From an uncultured Pseudomonas sp. (lineage in GTDB: Bacteria > Pseudomonadota > Gammaproteobacteria > Pseudomonadales > Pseudomonadaceae): a DNA stretch of 64,000 bases. Under the pieces are notes generated by a model. It saw nothing but the letters and a program-made list of their open reading frames with translations, ran no database searches and had not been told where the DNA came from. Below, piece by piece: positions 53,381-63,586 of the stretch (position 1 is the first letter of the stretch; the number at the start of each line of letters is the position of its first letter). The stretch spans positions 1 through 64,000 of the forward strand of contig NZ_CAMPHI010000012.1 of the NCBI RefSeq assembly GCF_946885955.1, read 5' to 3'. The translations under genes were made by a program, and so were the position numbers.

Positions 53381-53833
53381 ATGAGTGAACAGGTCGAGAT
53401 CTACACCGACGGCGCCTGCAAGGGCAATCCCGGCATTGGCGGCTGGGGCGCGCTGCTGATTTTCAAAGGGGTGGAAAAGGAACTCTGGGGTGGTGAGGCG
53501 CAGACCACCAACAATCGCATGGAGCTGACCGCGGCAATCCGTGCCCTCGCCGAGCTCAAGCGCAGCTGCGATGTGCGCCTGGTTACCGACTCGCAATATG
53601 TCATGCAGGGTATCCAGGACTGGATGCCCAACTGGAAGAAACGCGGCTGGAAAACCGCGGCGAAGCAGCCCGTGAAGAATGCCGACCTGTGGCAGCAGCT
53701 CGACGAGCAGGTAAACCGCCATAACGTCACCTGGCAATGGGTGCGTGGCCACAACGGCCACCCCGGTAACGAACATGCCGACCTGCTGGCCAACCGCGGT
53801 GTCGATGAAATGAGAGGCTTGAAACATGCGTAG
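53381..53833 (+). CDS. rnhA: Ribonuclease HI
   Basis: 150 residues. Acidic catalytic residues in [22 protein letters not shown] and VTDSQYV, plus the C-terminal [15 protein letters not shown]. Degrades RNA in RNA-DNA hybrids. Its last codons overlap the dnaQ start by 8 bp, a same-strand overlap. In E. coli the two genes are divergent. Confidence 0.96.
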   Translation: MSEQVEIYTDGACKGNPGIGGWGALLIFKGVEKELWGGEAQTTNNRMELTAAIRALAELKRSCDVRLVTDSQYVMQGIQDWMPNWKKRGWKTAAKQPVKNADLWQQLDEQVNRHNVTWQWVRGHNGHPGNEHADLLANRGVDEMRGLKHA

Positions 53834-54563
53834 CGTTGTACTCGATACCGAAACCACCGGTATGCCGGTAGCCGACGGCCACCGGATCATCGAGATCGGT
53901 TGTGTCGAGCTGATGGGTCGACGCCTGACCGGCAGGCACTTTCACGTGTACCTGCAGCCGGACCGGGAAATCGACGAAGGCGCGATCGCCGTTCACGGCA
54001 TCACCAACGAGTTCGTACAGGACAAACCGCGCTTCCGGGAAATCGCCGACGAGTTCTTCGAGTTCATCAAGGGCGCGCAGCTGATCATCCATAACGCGGC
54101 GTTCGACGTTGGCTTTATCAACAACGAATTCGCCCTGATCAAGCAGAGCGAGCGCGCCGACATCAGCGAGCATTGCTCGATTCTCGACACCCTGATGATG
54201 GCCCGCGAACGCCACCCGGGGCAGCGCAACAACCTCGATGCACTGTGCAAACGCTATGGCGTCGACAACTCCGGCCGTGACCTGCACGGCGCCTTGCTCG
54301 ACGCCGAGATTCTCGCCGACGTCTACCTGACCATGACCGGTGGGCAGACCAATCTGTCGCTGGCCGGTGATGGCTCCGAAGGCGATGGCAACGGTCGCCA
54401 GCAGCCCAGCCCGATTCGCCGCCTGGCTGCGGAGCGGGCCCTGACCCGGGTGATTCGTGCCAATGCCGATGAACTCAGCGCGCACTTGGCGCGTTTGGCG
54501 ATCATCGAAAAATCCGCCGGCGCGCCAGCGCTCTGGGTGCAGATGGAACAGCAGGAAGGGTAG
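53826..54563 (+). CDS. dnaQ: DNA polymerase III epsilon subunit (3'-5' proofreading exonuclease)
   Basis: 245 residues. DEDDh exonuclease: D7 and E9 in [28 protein letters not shown] and [15 protein letters not shown]-terminal tail about 180-245 carries the alpha-subunit binding region. Overlaps rnhA, so probably translationally coupled with it. Confidence 0.96.
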   Translation: MRSVVLDTETTGMPVADGHRIIEIGCVELMGRRLTGRHFHVYLQPDREIDEGAIAVHGITNEFVQDKPRFREIADEFFEFIKGAQLIIHNAAFDVGFINNEFALIKQSERADISEHCSILDTLMMARERHPGQRNNLDALCKRYGVDNSGRDLHGALLDAEILADVYLTMTGGQTNLSLAGDGSEGDGNGRQQPSPIRRLAAERALTRVIRANADELSAHLARLAIIEKSAGAPALWVQMEQQEG

Positions 54564-55002
54564 CTAATACCCAGCCGCTTAGCGGATCCAGAAAGTAGGC
54601 TGAGCTATGCGAAGCGCCAACAAGGCGCATGCACGACTCCCGGATTGCGCTGACGCTTTGATCGTTCCCACGCTCCAGCGTGGTAACGCAGCCCGTGACG
54701 CTCCGCGTCACCAACCCGCAATGGTTGGGCGCGGGCACGGTAGACATATCTATCTGCCAGCTGCTCTGTTGGGCTTCGCTGCGCTCAGCGCCAACCTACC
54801 AATCGCCGTTGGCCAGATGGTGGACAAGCCTGCGGCATGTCCATCCTACGGCGCTGTATTTCCATCCGGAGGGTTCGACGCCACGACGTGAGGAATGATC
54901 GGTGGCGGGAGGTAGGGCGGGTGCAACCCGCCGGGCATTGTACGGCGCCTTGCCATGGCGGATTGCACTCGTTCGAGATGGCGGCGTATTTATCCCGATC
55001 AT
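54564..55002. repeat. Gene-free region with several REP-like hairpins
   Basis: No coding region is supported. Visible elements: a CCCGGATTGCGCTGACGC fragment near 54642; CCACGCT-CC-AGCGTGG (54668-54683); GTGACGC-TCC-GCGTCAC (54695-54711); a TTGGGCTTCGCTGCGCTCAGCGCCAA unit, mostly inverted-repeat, at 54769-54795; and GGCGGGT-GCA-ACCCGCC (54916-54932). All resemble widespread pseudomonad intergenic repeats. Confidence 0.7.
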
Positions 55003-55037
55003 AAAAAAGCCGCCCCAACGAAATTCTGGAGCGGCTT
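55003..55037 (-). terminator. Terminator of the amaB-type gene
   Basis: Reverse strand: AAGCCGC / GCGGCTT stem with further GG/CC pairs inside the loop, followed by a TTTTTT run. Confidence 0.75.
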
Positions 55038-55052
55038 GGCGATTGCCATCAC

Positions 55053-56543
<1,491 letters not shown>

Positions 56544-56609
56544 TACTGTCTCCTGTCGCATGTCTGATTGAATTTATGCGTGACACTCAGTATTAATCTG
56601 CATGCTAAG

Positions 56610-56630
56610 GCTCACAAGTGAGCTTTTTTT
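56610..56630 (+). promoter_or_regulatory. Small terminator-like hairpin before the LysR gene
   Basis: GCTCAC-AA-GTGAGC followed by seven T, about 38 bp upstream of the LysR start and inside the amaB/LysR divergent promoter region. It could attenuate LysR transcription or be an operator half-site pair. Confidence 0.4.
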
Positions 56631-56667
56631 GTCATGTCATTCCTTCAATTCATGCTGCGAGTCCGCC

Positions 56668-57567
56668 ATGTCCAAACGCCAGATGCCTTCCATGACCGCG
56701 CTGCAGTGTTTCGAGGCCGTGGCGCGTCACCTGAGTTTCACCCGCGCCGCCGAAGAGCTGTTTCTCACCCAGAGCGCGGTGAGCAAGCAGGTGGCGCAAC
56801 TCGAGGACATGCTCCAGCATCTGCTGTTCCGCCGTATTCGCCGGCGCCTGCAACTGACCCCGGCGGGCTCGTTGTACCTGACCGAGGTGAACAAGATCCT
56901 CAATCAGGTGGAAATATCCACCCACTACATCCTGTCCTACGGTGGCAATACCGAAGTGCTCAAGGTCGCCACCCAGCCGACTTTTGGCGCGAGCTGGCTG
57001 ATCCCTCATCTGAAAGGCTTCGGCTCGGCCAACCCGAATATTCACCTCGATCTGCACAATGAACTGGAGCCATTCGACTTGTTGCAGAGCAAGGCCGATG
57101 TGGTGTTTTTCTTCGGCCAGGGCACCTGGCCCGGCGCCGAATGCATCGAACTGTTCGGCGAGGAGATGGTGCCGGTGTGCGCACCGGATCTGTTTGCTGC
57201 CGGCATCGCCAGCGCCGAACAGCTTGGCGAGCAGGTGCTGCTGCAATGCGCCTCGCGCCCTGAAGCCTGGCATGACTGGTTCGACAGCCTGGGCCTGCAG
57301 AGCAGCCACAGTTACCACGGCCCGCGCTTCGAAACCTTCCATATGTGCATTCGCGCCGCCCAGTGTGGTTGCGGGGTCGCACTGGTGCCGCAGTTTCTAG
57401 TCGAGGACGAACTGCGCGAGCACAAGCTGGTGATTGCCTGGGATCACCCCCTGCGCAGCAGCGGAAAGCACTTCATGGCCTATGCCGAACACGCAGCGGA
57501 AGTGCCGAAGATTCGCAGCTTCGTCGCCTGGATCAATGGGCAGATTGATCAGCAAAGCCGTTCGTGA
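56668..57567 (+). CDS. LysR-family regulator of the aminoadipate locus (GcvA-like)
   Basis: 299 residues. HTH at about 9-65 (ALQCFEAVARHLSFTRAAEELFLTQSAVSKQVAQLE) of the GcvA/AmpR branch, then the effector domain (LKVATQPTFGASWLIPHLKGF). Start at ATG 56668; ATG 56683 is an alternative. Placed divergently from amaB and just ahead of the aminotransferase-hglS genes, so it probably controls both directions in response to a lysine-derived inducer. Inference from position. Confidence 0.85.
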   Translation: MSKRQMPSMTALQCFEAVARHLSFTRAAEELFLTQSAVSKQVAQLEDMLQHLLFRRIRRRLQLTPAGSLYLTEVNKILNQVEISTHYILSYGGNTEVLKVATQPTFGASWLIPHLKGFGSANPNIHLDLHNELEPFDLLQSKADVVFFFGQGTWPGAECIELFGEEMVPVCAPDLFAAGIASAEQLGEQVLLQCASRPEAWHDWFDSLGLQSSHSYHGPRFETFHMCIRAAQCGCGVALVPQFLVEDELREHKLVIAWDHPLRSSGKHFMAYAEHAAEVPKIRSFVAWINGQIDQQSRS

Positions 57568-57675
57568 GGCAGTGATCGTGAAAAAAAGGAATCGATGAGC
57601 GAATTTTTTTCGTTTGTCGATAACGCCGTATTGCCGATTTGATGGCGCGCATCCATTCCTGTCAGGAGTCGCGCC

Positions 57676-58932
57676 ATGCATCCCGATCATGCCCATATCA
57701 GCCAGTCGCTGGCCATCGTCCACCCGATCATGCTCAGCCATGGCCGCAACGCCGAGGTCTGGGACGATTCCGGCAAGCGCTATATCGACTTTGTCGGCGG
57801 TATCGGCGTGCTCAACCTCGGACACTGTCACCCGAGAATCGTCGAGGCGGTGCGCGAGCAGGCTGGGCGCCTGACCCATTCGGCGTTCAACGCGCTACCC
57901 CATGAGGGTTACGGGCAACTCATGCAGGCGCTCGCGCGCTTCGTGCCGTTGTCCTACCCGCTCAGCGGCATGTTGACCAACAGTGGCGCCGAGGCCACCG
58001 AGAACGCCTTGAAGATCGTTCGCGCGGCCACCGGGCGTGGTGCGGTGGTGGCGTTCGACGGCGGCTTTCATGGCCGTACCTTGGCCGCGCTGAATCTCAA
58101 CGGCAAGGTCGCGCCCTATAAGCAAAAGCTCGGCAGTTTGCCGGGGCCGGTGTATCACCTGCCGTATCCGAGCGCCGACAACGAGGTGGACGTCGAACAG
58201 GCGCTGGCAGCCATGCAGCGGCTGTTCAGCGTGGAAATCGATCCGGCCGAGGTCGGCTGCATAGTCATCGAAGCAGTTCAGGGCGAGGCCGGCTTCCATG
58301 CGCTCGATCCAGGTTTCGCCCAGCACCTGCGACGCTTCTGCGACGCCAATGGCATCGTCCTGGTGATCGACGAGATCCAGTCCGGGTTCGGGCGCACGGG
58401 GCAGCGTTTCGCTTTTTCCCGCCTGGGTATCGAACCGGACCTGTTGCTACTCGGCAAGAGCATTGCCGGCGGCCTGCCGCTCGGTGCGGTGGTCGGGCGT
58501 CAGGCGCTGCTCGACGCGTTGCCCAAAGGCGGCCTGGGCGGCACCTACTCGGGTAACCCGCTTGCCTGCGCCGCGGCGCTGACCACCCTGGAACTGCTGA
58601 GCGACGCCAACCTGGCGACCTGGGGCGAGCGTCAGGAGGAATGCATCCTCAGGCATTACCAGAGCTGGCAGGACAGCGAATTGGCACCGGCCCTGACGCG
58701 TCTGACCGGTGTCGGCGCGATGCGCGGCATCGAGCTGCGCAGTGCCGATGGCGGCCCGGGTAGCGAGCGTCTGGGCCGCTTGCTCGGTTCTGCGCGCGAG
58801 GCCGGGTTGCTATTGATGCCGAGCGGCAAGTACCGGCATATCGTCCGTTTGCTGGCGCCGCTGACCGCCGAAGCCGAGCTGCTCGACGAAGGCTTCGCAA
58901 TCTTTCGTCGCTGCCTACAGGCCAGTCTCTGA
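57676..58932 (+). CDS. Class III PLP aminotransferase, likely 2-aminoadipate:2-oxoglutarate aminotransferase
   Basis: 418 residues. GabT/OAT-like fold-type I enzyme: MLTNSGAEATENALKIVR for phosphate binding, D232 in VIDEIQSGFGRTG for the pyridine nitrogen, PLP lysine K261 in LLLLGKSIAGGLPLG. CAGGAG lies 8 nt before the ATG. In P. putida a GabT-like protein (AmaC) converts 2-aminoadipate to 2-oxoadipate. Here the gene lies between amaB/LysR and hglS, so the same reaction is likely. A 4-aminobutyrate or other omega-transaminase activity cannot be excluded. Confidence 0.85.
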   Translation: MHPDHAHISQSLAIVHPIMLSHGRNAEVWDDSGKRYIDFVGGIGVLNLGHCHPRIVEAVREQAGRLTHSAFNALPHEGYGQLMQALARFVPLSYPLSGMLTNSGAEATENALKIVRAATGRGAVVAFDGGFHGRTLAALNLNGKVAPYKQKLGSLPGPVYHLPYPSADNEVDVEQALAAMQRLFSVEIDPAEVGCIVIEAVQGEAGFHALDPGFAQHLRRFCDANGIVLVIDEIQSGFGRTGQRFAFSRLGIEPDLLLLGKSIAGGLPLGAVVGRQALLDALPKGGLGGTYSGNPLACAAALTTLELLSDANLATWGERQEECILRHYQSWQDSELAPALTRLTGVGAMRGIELRSADGGPGSERLGRLLGSAREAGLLLMPSGKYRHIVRLLAPLTAEAELLDEGFAIFRRCLQASL

Positions 58933-59073
58933 GTCATTGGCTTGGTGATTCCTGCGTGGAATGATCTCTGTAAAATTAGTCGTTTGAGTCATATAGCAGT
59001 CCTGCACAGAATGCCAATCAGCCCTCAAACACCATGAACCAGGCCCGCGTCGCCGATACAGGAGTGGAGTTGC

Positions 59074-60537
59074 ATGTCCAAAGATGTCTTTGTCAGCCCG
59101 GATGAAATCCGTGCGCGCTTCTCCCAGGCCTTGTCGGCCATGTACCAGGCCGAAGTGCCTTTGTATGGCGAGTTGCTGGAGTTGGTCGCCACGCTCAACC
59201 GTCAGACCCTGAGCGATAATCCTTCGCTCGCGCAGCAACTGCGCGATGCCGGCGAACTGGAGCGCCTGAGCGACGAACGCCATGGCGCGATTCGCCTCGG
59301 CAGCGCCGAAGAGCTGGCGACCATGGCGCGCCTGTTCGCGGTGCTGGGTATGCAACCGGTGGGCTATTACGACCTGGCCAGCGCTGGAGTGCCGGTGCAT
59401 GCCACGGCATTTCGCCCGGTATATGAGGATGCGCTGCGCCATAGTCCGTTCCGCGTGTTCACTTCGCTGTTGCGCCTGGAGCTGATCGAAGACCCGGCGC
59501 TGCGCGAACAGGCCGGTCAGATTCTCGCGCAGCGGCAGATATTCACCCCTGGCACCTTGGTGCTGATCGAACGCTTCGAGGAACAAGGCGGGCTGACGCA
59601 AGCCGATGCCGAAGCCTTTATCGGCGAGGCGCTGGAGACCTTCCGCTGGCACAGCGAGGCCGGGGTCAGTGCCGCGGTCTACCAGCAATTGCAGGCGCAG
59701 CACCGTTTGATCGCCGACGTTGTGGCCTTCAAGGGCCCGCATATCAATCACCTGACGCCGCGTATCCTCGATATCGATGCGGCCCAGGCCGAGATGCCGC
59801 GACGCGGCATGGATGCCAAGGAATGGGTGGAAGGGCCGCCGCCTCGGCGTCAGCCAATCCTGCTGCGTCAAACCAGCTTCAAGGCGCTCGACGAGGCGGT
59901 ACACTTCACCTGCGCCAGCCCGGGCCAGCACAGCGCGCGCTTTGGCGAGATCGAGCAACGCGGCATGGCGCTTACCGCCAAGGGCAGGGCGTTGTACGAC
60001 CAATTGCTCGCCGCCACTCGCGAGCGCTGCGAGGGCGTAGCGAAAGACCAATACGCGGCTTGTTATGCGCAAACATTGGCGCAGTGCTTCACTGATTTTC
60101 CCGATGAGCTCGATGAATTGCGCCGCCAGGGCCTGGCTTTTTTCCGTTACCGGGTCACGGACGCGGGGCGGGCGGCCAGGGCCGCGGGGACTCTGCTCGA
60201 GGATCTGGAGAGCCTGCTCGAGGCCGGGCACTTGGCTTGCGAGCCACTGGTTTACGAGGACTTCCTCCCCGTCAGCGCGGCGGGCATCTTCCAGTCCAAC
60301 CTGGGCGAGAGCAATCGCGAGCGCTATCGACAGGATTCCAATCGCGCCGAATTCGAACGCGCCCTGGGGCGCGGGGTATTGGACGAATTAACGCTCTATG
60401 CCGATAGCCAGCGCAGCTCATTGCAGGCCTGCGAGACTGAGTTGGGTCTGTCGTTGAACCTACTCGATAGCCCGGAGATAGCGCCCCTGCACGGGCGATA
60501 TTCCGAGGCGGTACCGCTACAGCCCCACTGCGCCTAA
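59074..60537 (+). CDS. hglS: 2-oxoadipate dioxygenase/decarboxylase HglS (DUF1338)
   Basis: 487 residues. DUF1338 family Fe(II) enzyme converting 2-oxoadipate to D-2-hydroxyglutarate. By direct count H70 and R74 (ERHGAIRLG), H226 (PHINHLTP) and E294 (FGEIEQRG) fall at the positions I recall for the metal ligands and substrate arginine of P. putida HglS. C-terminal YEDFLPVSAAGIFQSNL is also conserved. GGAGTGGAG precedes the ATG. The TPP enzyme gene follows after 30 bp. An extended C-terminus of about 20 residues looks variable. Confidence 0.92.
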   Translation: MSKDVFVSPDEIRARFSQALSAMYQAEVPLYGELLELVATLNRQTLSDNPSLAQQLRDAGELERLSDERHGAIRLGSAEELATMARLFAVLGMQPVGYYDLASAGVPVHATAFRPVYEDALRHSPFRVFTSLLRLELIEDPALREQAGQILAQRQIFTPGTLVLIERFEEQGGLTQADAEAFIGEALETFRWHSEAGVSAAVYQQLQAQHRLIADVVAFKGPHINHLTPRILDIDAAQAEMPRRGMDAKEWVEGPPPRRQPILLRQTSFKALDEAVHFTCASPGQHSARFGEIEQRGMALTAKGRALYDQLLAATRERCEGVAKDQYAACYAQTLAQCFTDFPDELDELRRQGLAFFRYRVTDAGRAARAAGTLLEDLESLLEAGHLACEPLVYEDFLPVSAAGIFQSNLGESNRERYRQDSNRAEFERALGRGVLDELTLYADSQRSSLQACETELGLSLNLLDSPEIAPLHGRYSEAVPLQPHCA

Positions 60538-60567
60538 CAGGCGCTCGCCATGTAACAGGAGTGTCCC

Positions 60568-62259
60568 GTGAAGCGAATCCCCAAACCGCGCACCGGCGGC
60601 CAAATACTGGTCGATGCGCTGCGCCTCAATGCAGTCGAGCGGGTATTTTGCGTGCCCGGCGAAAGCTACCTGGCGGTACTAGACGCCTTGCACGACGCCC
60701 GCGAGCAGATCGATCTGGTGGTGTGCCGCCAGGAAGGCGGCGCGGCCTATATGGCCGAAGCCCACGGCAAACTCACCGGCAAGCCCGGGGTGTGTTTCGT
60801 CACCCGAGGCCCAGGGGCGACCAACGCCTCGGTCGGGGTGCATACGGCCTTCCAGGATTCCACGCCGATGCTGCTGTTCATCGGCCAGGTGGCCCGCGAC
60901 CAGCAGACCCGAGAAGCCTTTCAGGAAATCGATTACCGGCAAATGTACGCGCCATTGGCCAAGTGGGTGGTGCAGATCGACGACCCGCGACGTCTGCCGG
61001 AGCTGCTGGCCCAAGCCTTCCAGCGCGCCATCAGCGGTCGCCCCGGCCCCGTCGTGGTGGTGTTGCCGGAGGATATGCTGACTGAATCGGTGGCGGTCAC
61101 CGATGCCCAACCCAGCCAGACGATCAATAGTCAGCCCGGCGGCGCCCAGTTGGCACAGATGCAAGCGTTGCTGGCCGAAGCCGAGCGGCCATTGCTGATT
61201 CTCGGTGGCGGTGGCTGGGACGCAACGGCCGTTGCCGCTATTCGCCGCTTCGCGGAAAACCAGCGCCTGCCGGTGGCCCTGTCGTTCCGCCGCCAGGATC
61301 TGTTCGACAATGGTCACGCGCAATATGCCGGCGACCTCGGTCTGGCCGCCAGCGCCGAGCTGGTCCAGGCAATCAAGGACGCGGATTTGCTGTTGGTGGT
61401 TGGCAGCCGATTGGGCGAAGTGACTAGCAGCGGCTACAGCCTGCTGGACATCCCGACGCCCCGTCAGCGCCTGATCCATGTGCACGCAGGCCTGGAGGAG
61501 TTGGGCCGTGTTTATCAACCGACCCTGGCGATTGCCAGCGGCATGGCCGCGTTCGCCTGCCAGGCCGCCGAGCTACCTGCCGTGCCGAGCGAGCGCCATG
61601 GTGACTGGATCGCCCAATTGAACCAGGCCTATCGCGGCAACCTCAAGTGCCCGAGCTCACCTGGCGCGGTGCAGATGGGCGAGATCATCGCCTGGCTGCG
61701 CGAGCACCTGCCCGAGGACGCCATCCTCTGCAACGGCGCGGGCAATTATGCGATCTGGCTGCACCGTTTCTATCAGTATCGGCACTTTCGCAGCCAGCTG
61801 GCGCCCACCAATGGCTCCATGGGTTATGGCGTGCCGGCGGCCATCGCCGCCGCACTGGCCGCGCCGGGACGCAGGGTGCTCAGCTTCGCCGGCGACGGCT
61901 GCTTCATGATGAACGGCCAGGAGCTGGCCACGGCGATACAGCATGACGCGCGGGTGATTTTTATCGTGGTCAACAACGGCATGTACGGCACCATCCGCAT
62001 GCACCAGGAGCGCCACTACCCAGGACGGGTATCCGGCACAGCGCTGCACAATCCCGACTTCGCCGCACTGGCCCGCGCCTACGGTCTGCATGCCGAGGTG
62101 GTGCAGACCACCGCCGAGTTCGCCGGCGCATTCGTTCGCGCGGAGCAGGCCGGCAAGGCCGCGCTGATCGAAATACGCGTCGATCCGCAGGCACTCACGC
62201 CGCGACAAAGCCTGGATCAGATTCGTGCCCAGGCGCTGCAATCGCAATCGAGTGAGTAA
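60568..62259 (+). CDS. TPP-dependent enzyme, acetolactate synthase/decarboxylase family
   Basis: 563 residues. Three-domain TPP enzyme: PYR domain with the activating glutamate E56 in CRQEGGAAYMAEAHGK, central Rossmann domain (about 190-330; LLILGGGGWDATAV), PP domain with the GDGCFMMNGQEL...VVNNGMYG cofactor motif. The quartet RGPGATNA and TAFQDSTPMLLFIGQV is shared with many 2-oxo-acid decarboxylases and acetolactate synthase-like proteins. GTG start with AGGAG 6 nt upstream. It follows hglS by 30 bp, so probably same operon. The substrate is unknown; a 2-oxo acid of lysine breakdown is a guess. Confidence 0.85.
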   Translation: MKRIPKPRTGGQILVDALRLNAVERVFCVPGESYLAVLDALHDAREQIDLVVCRQEGGAAYMAEAHGKLTGKPGVCFVTRGPGATNASVGVHTAFQDSTPMLLFIGQVARDQQTREAFQEIDYRQMYAPLAKWVVQIDDPRRLPELLAQAFQRAISGRPGPVVVVLPEDMLTESVAVTDAQPSQTINSQPGGAQLAQMQALLAEAERPLLILGGGGWDATAVAAIRRFAENQRLPVALSFRRQDLFDNGHAQYAGDLGLAASAELVQAIKDADLLLVVGSRLGEVTSSGYSLLDIPTPRQRLIHVHAGLEELGRVYQPTLAIASGMAAFACQAAELPAVPSERHGDWIAQLNQAYRGNLKCPSSPGAVQMGEIIAWLREHLPEDAILCNGAGNYAIWLHRFYQYRHFRSQLAPTNGSMGYGVPAAIAAALAAPGRRVLSFAGDGCFMMNGQELATAIQHDARVIFIVVNNGMYGTIRMHQERHYPGRVSGTALHNPDFAALARAYGLHAEVVQTTAEFAGAFVRAEQAGKAALIEIRVDPQALTPRQSLDQIRAQALQSQSSE

Positions 62260-62329
62260 CCCCCCAAGGATCCGCTGCTGTTCAGAACTGCTGCTGTTCA
62301 AAATCCCGGCGGATCGCTTGCAGTCCCGC

Positions 62330-62791
62330 CTATAACCGGCCGCCGCGATCGATCTTGCACGACAGGATGATCGACGTGGTGGTCTTCTCCACTCCATCCA
62401 CCGCGCCTATCTCGTCCAGCAGCTGATCCAGTCGTTCCGGGGTCTCGGCGCGCAGCCAGGCGACGAAGTCGAACTCGCCGCTGACGGTGCACAGCTGCTG
62501 CACCTCCGGCATATTGCTCAACCGCCTCAGCACCTCCTTGCCCGAACGTGGCTGCAGGGTGATGCCGACGTAGGCCTGCAACCCACCCTCGGTCACGCTT
62601 TGCCCCAGGCGCACGCCGTAGCCGGTGATCACCTTGCTCTTCTCCAGGCGGGCGATGCGCGAGATCACCGTAGTGCGCGCAATGCCGAGTTTGCGTGCGA
62701 GCATCGCCACGCTCTCGCGGGCATCGAGTTGCAAGGCGGCGATCAGCTGACGGTCGATCTCGTCGAGGCGAATGGCGGAAAGCTCGGACAT
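62330..62791 (-). CDS. Lrp/AsnC-family regulator
   Basis: 153 residues. N-terminal HTH (LDEIDRQLIAALQLDARESVAMLARKLGIARTTVISRIARLE) and C-terminal RAM domain (AYVGITLQPRSGKEVLRRLSNMPEVQQLCTVSGEFDFVAWLRAETPERL). Such regulators respond to amino acids. Convergent with the TPP enzyme gene. The two permease genes lie upstream on the same strand; control of the locus is likely but not demonstrated. Confidence 0.9.
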   Translation of the reverse strand: MSELSAIRLDEIDRQLIAALQLDARESVAMLARKLGIARTTVISRIARLEKSKVITGYGVRLGQSVTEGGLQAYVGITLQPRSGKEVLRRLSNMPEVQQLCTVSGEFDFVAWLRAETPERLDQLLDEIGAVDGVEKTTTSIILSCKIDRGGRL

Positions 62792-62896
62792 CGAGGGTTA
62801 CCAGGGCAAGGGGCAGGAAAGGAGCGGCATCTTAGCAAAACCGACGCCCGGCGACCTTGCGGCAACTGGGCGAGGGCACAACAGCAGGCATTGCGA

Positions 62897-63586
62897 TCAG
62901 CGCCCCTGGCAGGCATCCACCCGCAGGCGCCGTTCCAGCAGGCGGAAGGCGCGCACCAACAGATAGGCGGCCAGCAGGTAGAACAACCCGGCCATCAGGA
63001 ATATTTCCACCGGCTGATAGGTGCGGGCAATCACCGTGCGCGACATGCCGGTCAGCTCCAGCAGGGTAATGGTGCTGGCCAGCGCGCTGGCCTTGAGCAT
63101 CAGGATCACCTCGTTGCTGTAGGCCGGCAAACCGATACGGGCGGCCCGCGGCAGGATGATGTGCAGCAGCGCCTGGCCTCGCGACATGCCCAGCGCCCGC
63201 GCCGCCTCGATTTCCCCGGGCGGAATGGCCTGGATCGCGCCGCGCAGGATTTCGGCGATATAGGCTGCGGTATGCAGGGTCAGGGTGATCACCGCGCACC
63301 AGTAGGGATCACGCAGCAGCAGCCATAGCGCGCTCTGGCGCACTGCCTCGAACTGGGCCAGGCCGTAGTACACCAGAAACAGCTGCACCAGCAGCGGTGT
63401 GCCACGAAAGAAGAAAATGTAGCCATAGGGCAGTGCCCGTACCCAGGCCCGTTGCGAACTGCGCGCAATACCCAGGGGAATGGCCAGAATCAGCCCGGCC
63501 AGCACAGCGATCGCGACCAGCTCCAGGGTCAGCCAGGCGCCTTCGAGCAGCCGCGGCATCCACTTGATCATCAATTCCCAGTTCAT
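62897..63586 (-). CDS. Polar amino-acid ABC importer permease, HisM/ArtM type
   Basis: 229 residues with about five membrane segments. WMPRLLEGAWLTLELVAIAVLAGLILAIPLGIAR, the FFRGTPLLVQLFLVYYGL box and the coupling loop EIEAARALGMSRGQALLHIILPRA match the HisM/HisQ family. Overlaps the upstream permease gene by 4 bp (ATGA). Possible cargo is a basic amino acid such as lysine, or aminoadipate, judged only from the neighbours. Confidence 0.9.
   Translation of the reverse strand: MNWELMIKWMPRLLEGAWLTLELVAIAVLAGLILAIPLGIARSSQRAWVRALPYGYIFFFRGTPLLVQLFLVYYGLAQFEAVRQSALWLLLRDPYWCAVITLTLHTAAYIAEILRGAIQAIPPGEIEAARALGMSRGQALLHIILPRAARIGLPAYSNEVILMLKASALASTITLLELTGMSRTVIARTYQPVEIFLMAGLFYLLAAYLLVRAFRLLERRLRVDACQGR

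Noticed and set aside
54607..55018. Several 60-95 codon frames between dnaQ and the amaB-type gene
   Set aside because: They lie in REP-like hairpins on both strands, have no ribosome sites, and are repeat translations.
62260..62329. Short direct repeat CTGCTGTTCA twice and a GGATCCGC/GCGGATC dyad between the TPP and Lrp genes
   Set aside because: The dyad arms are distant with no T-run and the repeat is only two copies. It could be a weak terminator but the evidence is insufficient.
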